Assembly (NCBI GenBank): GCA_905214955.1
Contig: CAJMON010000058.1
Location: forward strand, 1-20,367
Direction of reading: 5' to 3'
Origin: an uncultured bacterium
GTDB lineage: Bacteria > Bacillota > Clostridia > Lachnospirales > Lachnospiraceae
Length of the DNA: 20,367 nucleotides
Shown: positions 15,435 through 20,367 of the stretch, piece after piece
Layout: every line of letters starts with the position of its first letter
How positions within the stretch are numbered: the first letter of the stretch is position 1
Position numbers and translations under genes: made by a program
The notes under the pieces: generated by a model
Seen by the model: only the letters and a program-made list of their open reading frames with translations
What the model was told of the DNA's origin: nothing
The model's database searches: none

Positions 15435-17396
15435 TTAGCAGATCTCTGCTCCGGAGGGCATCTTTTTCTCCGGTGTCATCAGTGCCAGATTGCCGTCTGC
15501 ATCTTCTGCGCACAGCAGCATTCCCTCAGACAGCACACCTGCCAGTTTGGCCGGTTTTAAGTTTACCAGCACCATGACTTTCTTTCCTACCATCTCTTCC
15601 GGTGTGTAGTGTGCTTTGATGCCGGATACAATCTGTTTTACCTGGCTGCCGATCTTTACCTGGGAACACAGCAGCTTCTTAGATTTCTTTACTGCTTCGC
15701 AGGCGATGATCTCACCTACCTGGAACTGAAGTTTTCCAAAATCTTCAAAAGTGATCTCCGGTTTTGCTTCCAGATCAATCACCGGTTCTTCTTCCTTTTT
15801 CTCCTCTTCTGCTTCCGGTTTTGCAGGATGCAGAACAGCTACTTTTTCCAGAACTTCTTTCAGGTCCTGGCGTGCAAAGAGGATTTCCGGTTTCTCAGTC
15901 ACCTTGGTACCAGACTCAAACAGGCCATAGGTATCCATCTCATCAAAGGAACGTTTTCTGGTATTTAACTGTGCCAGAATCTTGTCTGCGGTTTCTGGCA
16001 TAAACGGCTCCAGGAGTGTAGCGCCGATGCTGATGCTCTCTGCCAGGTTGTACAGAACTGTTGCCAGGCGGTCCTGTTTTGCTTCGTCTTTTGCCAGAGC
16101 CCAGGGCATGGTCTCATCAATGTATTTGTTGCAGCGTTTGAACAGCACAAAGATTTCTGTGATGGCATCTGCCACACGCAGCTCTTCCATCTTGGCAGCC
16201 ACTTTCTTCGGGGTTTCCAGCGCAACAGCTTTCAGCTCCTCATCCACCGGTTCAATTACTTTCTTATCTTCTACCACACCGCCGAAATATTTATTTGTCA
16301 TGGAAATGGTGCGGTTTACCAGGTTTCCAAGGGTGTTTGCCAGGTCAGAGTTCAGGCGCTCTACCATCAGCTCCCAGGAAATTACACCGTCATTTTCGAA
16401 AGGCATCTCATGAAGCACGAAGTAACGGACAGCGTCCACTCCAAAGAAATCCACCAGCTCATCTGCATACAGCACATTTCCTTTGGATTTGCTCATCTTT
16501 CCATCCCCCTGTAAGAGCCAGGGATGGCCAAATACCTGTTTGGGCAGTGGAAGACCCAGCGCCATCAGAAAAATGGGCCAGTAAATGGTATGGAAACGGA
16601 TGATGTCTTTTCCGATCAGGTGCAGATCTGCCGGCCACAGCTTGTTAAACTGCTCACTGCTTTCGCCGTCGCAGTCATAGCCAATACCGGTGATGTAGTT
16701 GGTCAGCGCATCCAGCCATACATAGGTCACATGTTTGGGATCAAAGGTAACCGGAATACCCCAGGTAAAGGAGGTACGGGATACGCACAGATCCTGAAGT
16801 CCTGGCAGCAGGAAGTTGTTCATCATCTCATTTTTTCTGGATACCGGCTGGATAAATTCCGGATGCATATTGATGTGGTCAATCAGCTTGTCTGCATATT
16901 TGCTCATTTTGAAGAAGTAAGCTTCCTCGCGGGCAGGCTGTACTTCACGGCCGCAGTCCGGGCATTTGCCGTCTACCAGCTGGGACTCGGTGAAGAAAGA
17001 CTCACAAGGAGTACAGTACATTCCTTCATAATAGCCTTTGTAAATGTCGCCCTGATCGTACAGTTTTTTGAAAATCTTCTGTACCTGTTTTTCATGGTCT
17101 TCATCCGTGGTACGGATGAATTTGTCGTAGGAGGTGTTCATCAGATCCCAGATTTTTTTGATCTCTCCTGCCACATTATCTACGAATTCCTTGGGGGTAA
17201 TGCCTGCCTCTTCTGCTTTCAGCTCGATTTTCTGGCCATGCTCGTCGGTTCCTGTCTGAAAAAAGACATCGTAGCCCTGTGCACGTTTGAAACGGGCAAT
17301 GCTGTCTGCCAGCACGATTTCATAGGTATTTCCAATATGCGGTTTGCCGGAAGTATAGGCAATCGCTGTCGTCATGTAAAATTTTTTCTTTTCCAT
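15435..17396 (-). CDS. metG: Methionyl-tRNA synthetase
   Basis: A 653-residue class I synthetase that charges initiator and elongator tRNA-Met. The HIGH-type motif is KPHIGNTYEI at residues 19-28, the zinc knuckle is CTPC...CPDC at about 128-147, and the KMSKS loop is GKMSKSKGN at about 297-305. The anticodon-binding helical domain covers about 365-510. A Lys/Glu-rich linker leads to a C-terminal EMAP-II/Trbp111-like tRNA-binding domain (about 550-653), the typical dimeric MetG1 form of Firmicutes. AAAGGA precedes the ATG at 17396. It is under T-box antitermination control (leader up to 18026), with about 320 further leader bases between terminator and start codon. Confidence 0.97.
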   Translation of the reverse strand: MEKKKFYMTTAIAYTSGKPHIGNTYEIVLADSIARFKRAQGYDVFFQTGTDEHGQKIELKAEEAGITPKEFVDNVAGEIKKIWDLMNTSYDKFIRTTDEDHEKQVQKIFKKLYDQGDIYKGYYEGMYCTPCESFFTESQLVDGKCPDCGREVQPAREEAYFFKMSKYADKLIDHINMHPEFIQPVSRKNEMMNNFLLPGLQDLCVSRTSFTWGIPVTFDPKHVTYVWLDALTNYITGIGYDCDGESSEQFNKLWPADLHLIGKDIIRFHTIYWPIFLMALGLPLPKQVFGHPWLLQGDGKMSKSKGNVLYADELVDFFGVDAVRYFVLHEMPFENDGVISWELMVERLNSDLANTLGNLVNRTISMTNKYFGGVVEDKKVIEPVDEELKAVALETPKKVAAKMEELRVADAITEIFVLFKRCNKYIDETMPWALAKDEAKQDRLATVLYNLAESISIGATLLEPFMPETADKILAQLNTRKRSFDEMDTYGLFESGTKVTEKPEILFARQDLKEVLEKVAVLHPAKPEAEEEKKEEEPVIDLEAKPEITFEDFGKLQFQVGEIIACEAVKKSKKLLCSQVKIGSQVKQIVSGIKAHYTPEEMVGKKVMVLVNLKPAKLAGVLSEGMLLCAEDADGNLALMTPEKKMPSGAEIC

Positions 17397-17466
17397 TGTG
17401 TTCTTCCTTTCTTCTAAAAGCGGCTTATATGATTACACAGCTAAAATTGATACCTACGAATTGCTC

Positions 17467-17532
17467 CGCTGCAAAGCAGTCTCCGTATCCACTCCGGTCG
17501 GTGCTAAACGTGTGCCACCGGCACACAGCACC
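17467..17532 (-). repeat. Hairpin-module repeat, copy 1 (metG leader)
   Basis: Shares CGGTCGGTGCTAAACG (17495-17510) and CCGCTG flanks with copy 2. Two hairpins are embedded: CTGC/GCAG (17469-17472 with 17476-17479, loop AAA) and GTGTGCC/GGCACAC (17510-17516 with 17520-17526, loop ACC). The second is extended by GGTGCT (17500-17505) pairing with AGCACC (17527-17532) across an AAAC bulge. Confidence 0.75.
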
Positions 17533-17556
17533 CGCAATTCTACAAACATTCGGAAT

Positions 17557-17639
17557 CCGCTGATTTACTATGTAAATCGCTACTGTCTACGCTCCGCTTC
17601 GGTCGGTGCTAAACGAACATCCACTGGATGTTCTCCACC
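17557..17639 (-). repeat. Hairpin-module repeat, copy 2 (metG leader)
   Basis: Same conserved linker CGGTCGGTGCTAAACG (17600-17615), but both hairpins have different sequences: GATTTAC/GTAAATC (17562-17568 with 17572-17578, loop TAT) and GAACATCC/GGATGTTC (17615-17622 with 17626-17633, loop ACT). The outer GGTG/CACC pairing (17605-17608 with 17636-17639) is kept. Stem sequences differ from copy 1 while pairing is preserved, indicating selection or recurrent exchange at the level of structure. Confidence 0.75.
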
Positions 17640-17660
17640 TCATGTTTGGCGGGTCCCAAA

Positions 17661-17699
17661 TTCAAAAGCTTTATCGTGCAAGCACGAACAGCTTTCGAA
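17661..17699 (-). repeat. Third hairpin of the metG leader array
   Basis: An outer stem, TTC plus AAAGCT (17661-17670) against AGCTTT plus GAA (17690-17699), encloses an inner stem CGTGC/GCACG (17675-17679 with 17682-17686). It lies between copy 2 and the T-box terminator. No T-tract follows in the direction of metG transcription. Confidence 0.65.
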
Positions 17700-17716
17700 C
17701 TTTTGACCCTGGTATC

Positions 17717-17752
17717 AAAAAAAGACCCGTCTTCCACTTTCTGAAGACGAGC
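17717..17752 (-). terminator. T-box controlled terminator of metG
   Basis: Minus-strand stem GCUCGUCUUC (17743-17752) with GAAGACGGGU (17725-17734), 8-base loop, then C and seven U's (17717-17723). It lies immediately downstream of the T-box sequence and is mutually exclusive with the antiterminator. Confidence 0.92.
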
Positions 17753-18026
17753 CATAAGTCCCGCGTTACCACTTCATTTTGTCCTTTTCTCACAAAAAGA
17801 ACCTCTGCCAGTGCCTCTACACTGTTCCGCTATAACAGGCGGACCTGTCGCAGTCTTGCTGCCTCTTGACAAAATTATTTTCCAATATGGAAAACTCTCT
17901 TGAAAAAGCAGTTCGATGCGCTGCTCAGAAGCCATCTTCCCCTCAGTGAACCACGTCCCTCTCAGCTGCCGGGACTTCTCTGTAGTGGCTGTACTGAAGC
18001 TACTCTCTTCATCATTGCGTTTTTCT
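17717..18026 (-). ncRNA. T-box riboswitch, tRNA-Met specific, upstream of metG
   Basis: A full T-box leader of about 310 nt. Stem I is closed by GATG/CATC and shows paired CAGT/ACTG, CCAC/GTGG and GTCCC/GGGAC segments around a GCTGAGAGGGA distal element. The specifier loop reads GAAG-ATG-GCTTC; the ATG codon at 17933-17935 identifies methionine. The T-box sequence GAAGTGGTAACGCGG is at 17761-17775; its UGGU can pair with the ACCA end of uncharged tRNA-Met. The terminator closes the leader. When uncharged tRNA-Met binds, the antiterminator forms and metG-tatD-rsmA and the downstream genes are transcribed (established mechanism of the class). Confidence 0.95.
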
Positions 18027-18032
18027 GTATCT

Positions 18033-18061
18033 AGTCTAACGCAATGCGCCACATTCGTCAA
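18033..18061 (-). promoter_or_regulatory. Sigma-A type promoter of the metG T-box transcript
   Basis: Minus-strand TTGACG (18056-18061), 17-base spacer, TAGACT (18033-18038). Transcription start is expected near 18026, just ahead of T-box Stem I. It is divergent from, and about 20 bases from, the aldolase promoter -35. Confidence 0.75.
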
Positions 18062-18080
18062 GGGGAAAAGCCTTCCCGGC

Positions 18081-18109
18081 TTGACTTTTCTTCTCTTTCC
18101 TGCTACAGT
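18081..18109 (+). promoter_or_regulatory. Candidate promoter of the threonine aldolase gene
   Basis: TTGACT (18081-18086), 17-base spacer, TACAGT (18104-18109). The expected leader of about 60 nt ends in AAAGGAGA before the ATG at 18179. Confidence 0.5.
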
Positions 18110-18178
18110 CCAGATAGATTCTGCTGCGTAAGATACGCTCATGGCAGCACCAATTTTTATACAAAGGAGACTTTTCCC

Positions 18179-19204
18179 ATGCTTCATTTTGACAGCGATT
18201 ATATGGAAGGCGCCCATCCTTCCATTCTGGAAGCTTTAAACAGAATCAACTTTAAACAGAATCCCGGCTACGGCACGGATGCTCACTGCGTTTCGGCAAA
18301 AGAAAAAATCCGCAAAGCCTGCGGCTGTCCTGGTGCAGACGTGTATTTTCTGGAGGGCGGCACCCAGACAAACTCCATCGTCATTACCTCTCTTTTGCGT
18401 CCCTGGGAAGGCGTCCTTTCCGCAGACACCGGACATGTCAGCCTTCACGAGGCAGGGGCCATTGAGTACCATGGCCACAAGGTTCTGACCATTCCCAACA
18501 CCCTTGGAAAGATTTCCGCTTCCCAGGTACGGGCCTATATGGAGCAGTTTTTAGCTGACGCCAACCACGACCACATGGTCTTTCCAGGCATGGTCTACAT
18601 TTCCCATCCCACAGAATACGGCACTTTGTACACCAAAGAGGAACTGGAACAGCTCCACAGCGTATGCCGGGAATTTTCCCTGCCCCTGTTTTTAGACGGC
18701 GCCCGCTTGGGCTACGGACTGGCAGCTGCAGATACGGACATAACCTTGGAAACCCTGGCAAAAACCTGTGACGTTTTCTACATCGGCGGCACAAAAGTAG
18801 GCGCGCTCTTTGGAGAAGCCGTGGTGGTGCCAGATCCTGCAGCCCTTCCCCACTTCTTTACCGTCATTAAACAGCGGGGCGCCCTTCTTGCAAAAGGCTG
18901 GCTCCTTGGCCTGCAGTTTGACTGCCTTTTCTCAGAAAACCGCTACCTGAACATTTCCCGTCACGCCCTGGCCCTTGCGGAGAAATTAAAAAAAGCCTTT
19001 CTGGAAAAAGGCTATCCTCTGTACTTAGATTCTCCCACCAACCAGCAGTTCGTAATCCTCACCGAAGAGCAGAAAGAACGGCTGTCCCGTATAGCGACTT
19101 TCGGTTTCTGGGAAAATCTGGATGACGGCCGGTGCGTGGTGCGGTTTGCCACCAGCTGGGCCACCAAAGAAGAAGACATTGATGCACTCATCGGGCAGCT
19201 TTAA
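18179..19204 (+). CDS. ltaE: Low-specificity L-threonine aldolase family PLP enzyme
   Basis: A 341-residue fold-type I PLP enzyme of the beta-eliminating lyase/threonine aldolase family, expected to split L-threonine or L-allo-threonine to glycine and acetaldehyde in the cytoplasm. It begins MLHFDSDYMEGAHPSILEAL. It has the cofactor-phosphate loop EGGTQTN (59-65), PLP-stacking His in DTGHVSLHEAGAIEYHGHK (83-101), the PLP-ring Asp173 (FLDGARLGYGL), and the Schiff-base Lys206 (YIGGTKVGALFGE). The ATG at 18179 has AAAGGAGA eight bases upstream; an open frame extending to 18044 overlaps the divergent promoters and is not used. Monocistronic, with a terminator after it. Exact substrate range is not readable from sequence. 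Confidence 0.9.
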   Translation: MLHFDSDYMEGAHPSILEALNRINFKQNPGYGTDAHCVSAKEKIRKACGCPGADVYFLEGGTQTNSIVITSLLRPWEGVLSADTGHVSLHEAGAIEYHGHKVLTIPNTLGKISASQVRAYMEQFLADANHDHMVFPGMVYISHPTEYGTLYTKEELEQLHSVCREFSLPLFLDGARLGYGLAAADTDITLETLAKTCDVFYIGGTKVGALFGEAVVVPDPAALPHFFTVIKQRGALLAKGWLLGLQFDCLFSENRYLNISRHALALAEKLKKAFLEKGYPLYLDSPTNQQFVILTEEQKERLSRIATFGFWENLDDGRCVVRFATSWATKEEDIDALIGQL

Positions 19205-19214
19205 GGGCTGTCCG

Positions 19215-19242
19215 GCCCCTTCGGGGCTTTGCCATTTTTTTC
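19215..19242 (+). terminator. Terminator of the threonine aldolase gene
   Basis: GCCCC (19215-19219) with GGGGC (19223-19227), loop TTC, followed by TTT and then a run of seven T's after GCCA. The stem is short, but the position 11 bases after the stop codon is right. Confidence 0.7.
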
Positions 19243-19271
19243 TTGACTTCCCTTTTTGTCCACTATATAAT
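19243..19271 (+). promoter_or_regulatory. Promoter of tRNA-Ser
   Basis: TTGACT (19243-19248), 17-base spacer, perfect TATAAT (19266-19271). Transcription start falls near 19278, about 36 bases before the mature tRNA 5' end. Confidence 0.85.
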
Positions 19272-19313
19272 GAAGTAAGACGTGCGTTTTGTACGTGAAA
19301 TTCTATCTCTTAC

Positions 19314-19401
19314 GGAGGAGTACCCAAGAGGCTGAAGGGTCTGGCTTCGAACACCAGTAGGTCGGTAACACGGCGCAAGGGTTCAAATCCCTTCTCCTCC
19401 G
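19314..19401 (+). tRNA. tRNA-Ser(CGA)
   Basis: An 88-base class II tRNA. The acceptor GGAGGAG (19314-19320) pairs with CTCCTCC (19394-19400) and the discriminator is G, as in serine tRNAs. The D stem is CCC/GGG, the T arm AAGGG-TTCAAAT-CCCTT, and a long variable arm (GTCG/CGGC around GTAACA) is present. The anticodon CGA is at 19348-19350, preceded by T and followed by A; it reads UCG codons. The anticodon stem is CTGGC/ACCAG, leaving a C-A mismatch at the loop-closing pair 31-39. CCA is not encoded. A T-rich stretch (19403-19417) probably ends transcription; the rest of 19418-19512 holds nothing I can identify. Confidence 0.95.
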
Positions 19402-19512
19402 CTTTTTTATTTTTTCAATGTTTCATTCGATTTTCTCTTATGAGTCCCTGTTCTTTATACATCCAATGATTTCTTACACATCGGTTCGTCTGTACGATTC
19501 TGTTATTTTAAG

Positions 19513-20091
19513 TTATTTTGCTGATACCCCCCCAAAGAAACGGCACTCCAGCATTCTGCACCAGCAGTGATAAATTGGAAGATGATATTCCTGGATACGG
19601 TAGGTCTCCGTTTCCGGCACTTTGACAGCCACATCCACCAGCTTTGCCAGCTCGCCGCCGTTTCCACCAGTCAGTCCAATCACCGGAATACCCATGGCTT
19701 TGGCCACAACCACCGCATGAAGGATATTCTGACTGTTTCCCGATGTGGAAATTCCAAGAAAGACATCTCCCGCCCTGCCATAGCCAAACAGCTGCTGGGC
19801 AAAAACACCCAGGCTATCCACATCATTCATATAAGCGGTAGTCAGTGCTTCGTGGGCCACCAGGGGAATGGCCATCAGGGAGCATTCCAGATTTTTTGCA
19901 AGTCCAGTCCCCCGCACCGGATCAATGCTTTTTAATTTTTCTGCAAATTTCCGGCTCACCGGACGTGGAATCTGAAACCGTTTCATCAGTTCTCCTGCCA
20001 TGTGCTCACAGTCCGCTGCAGAACCGCCGTTTCCGGCGGTAAATATACTGCCAGTTGGTTTTATACTTGAGAGCAGCTTTTCAAACCCCAA
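19513..20091 (-). pseudogene. SIS-domain protein, sedoheptulose-7-phosphate isomerase-like, apparently truncated at the 5' end
   Basis: The readable 192 residues are clearly a SIS-domain isomerase of the GmhA type, which converts sedoheptulose 7-phosphate to D-glycero-D-manno-heptose 7-phosphate. The sugar-phosphate loop AGNGGSAADCEHMAGELMK is near residues 19-37, ISTSGNSQN and GLTGGNGGELA follow, and the closing motif RIQEYHLPIYH carries the expected catalytic His. GmhA-type proteins usually have about 45-60 residues of helix before AGNGGSA; here only 18 precede it from a TTG at 20091. Upstream in frame there is no ATG or GTG before a TAA at about 20143, and no ribosome binding site is convincing. 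Either the 5' end was lost by rearrangement, or a non-canonical start is used. The remaining core is undamaged. Confidence 0.6.
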
Positions 20092-20153
20092 ATCTTTCAG
20101 AATAATTAATAAATGATAGACGATACCCCATGTCGTGTGTTATACTAACCATG

Positions 20154-20212
20154 CGAGGAAGCTCTTTTCTGTTTTTTAGTGATTCAAATATAACACAAAG
20201 AGCGTATCCTCG
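20154..20212. repeat. Inverted repeat in AT-rich DNA upstream of the SIS gene
   Basis: CGAGGA plus GCTCTTT (20154-20167) pairs with AAAGAGC plus TCCTCG (20197-20212), a 13-bp interrupted stem with a loop of about 29 bases. GTGTTATA (20137-20144) and TATAACAC (20189-20196) form an alternative pairing. On the + strand a T-rich run follows (20213-20224), so it might be a weak + strand terminator or the end of a lost mobile element. No gene is visible in 20092-20367. Confidence 0.4.
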
Positions 20213-20301
20213 ATTTTTATTTATTCAGTTGTAACACATGTATTGTAATCCTACAAATATATACCTAGATTTTTCTGGGTGTTCTTGACATATCAGCTAT
20301 T

Positions 20302-20343
20302 AAATAAACAACGGCTTAACCACAGAAATCTGCTGTTAAGCCG
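20302..20343 (-). terminator. Terminator-like hairpin for a minus-strand gene beyond the right edge
   Basis: CGGCTTAAC (20312-20320) pairs perfectly with GTTAAGCCG (20335-20343), with inner CAGA/TCTG pairing. On the minus strand it is followed by TTGTTTATTT. It is oriented to end a transcript coming from the right of the window. Confidence 0.6.
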
Positions 20344-20367
20344 CATCAATTATCATAGAAGATCTGA

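Noticed and set aside
16524..17417. 297-codon plus-strand frame antisense to metG
   Set aside because: It lies entirely opposite the unmistakable N-terminal half of MetG and has no ribosome binding site or family features.
17467..17639. CRISPR array
   Set aside because: Only two diverged copies with internal hairpins and no regular spacers. No cas genes are present.
17398..17706. 102-codon plus-strand frame over the hairpin array
   Set aside because: The nucleotide repeats and perfect hairpins explain the sequence; the translation is not protein-like.
17774..18217. 147-codon minus-strand frame across the metG leader
   Set aside because: It coincides with the T-box RNA and extends upstream past its promoter. 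The RNA explains the conservation pattern and there is no ribosome binding site.

Overview
The window looks like chromosomal DNA of a gut Lachnospiraceae bacterium (Clostridia, Blautia/Ruminococcus-like). This rests on the strong AAGGAGG-type ribosome binding sites, a T-box leader on metG, rpsF-ssb linkage behind a DUF951 gene, a class B sortase, a VanS-like kinase, and gut-type GH42/GH127 glycosidases. The genus is inferred from gene content and sequence style, not from any database comparison. Most genes are housekeeping and most lie on the minus strand.

Layout, left to right. (1) 1-5684, minus strand: asnS, then a two-component system (response regulator, VanS-like kinase), a class B sortase, a sirtuin deacetylase, a DUF951 zinc-ribbon protein, then rpsF and the first 19 codons of ssb. 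The genes are tightly packed, and a new promoter plus a possible S6:S18 leader precede rpsF. (2) 5685-8427: a divergent promoter region containing an imperfect ~190-bp palindrome, a DUF624 membrane protein (+) ending in a clean terminator, a monoacylglycerol-lipase-like hydrolase (-), and a second, MITE-like palindromic element of about 167 bp just ahead of a ROK regulator. (3) 8428-17396: the ROK regulator (+) converges on, and overlaps by 50 bp, the end of a minus-strand series metG - tatD - rsmA - GH42 - GH127. The conserved translation/rRNA-maturation cluster thus runs directly into two glycosidases that together suggest removal of galactose and arabinose from plant arabinogalactan-type glycans. 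The ROK protein is the obvious candidate regulator.

(4) 17397-18178 is the most structured non-coding stretch. A complete methionine-specific T-box leader (promoter, Stem I with an AUG specifier, T-box sequence, terminator) is followed, between the terminator and the metG start codon, by about 240 bp of modular hairpin repeats. In these repeats the sequence around the hairpins is conserved while the stems are replaced by different but still perfectly pairing sequences. (5) 18179-20367: a threonine-aldolase-family PLP enzyme (+), a tRNA-Ser(CGA) with its own promoter, an apparently 5'-truncated sedoheptulose-7-phosphate-isomerase-like SIS gene (-), and an AT-rich end with inverted repeats and a terminator-like hairpin for a gene beyond the right edge.

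No CRISPR array, transposase, phage gene or unmistakable new multi-gene system is visible. The best leads are the hairpin-module array in the metG leader, the two palindromic elements placed at promoters, and the GH127 enzyme with Gln where I expect the acid/base Glu.
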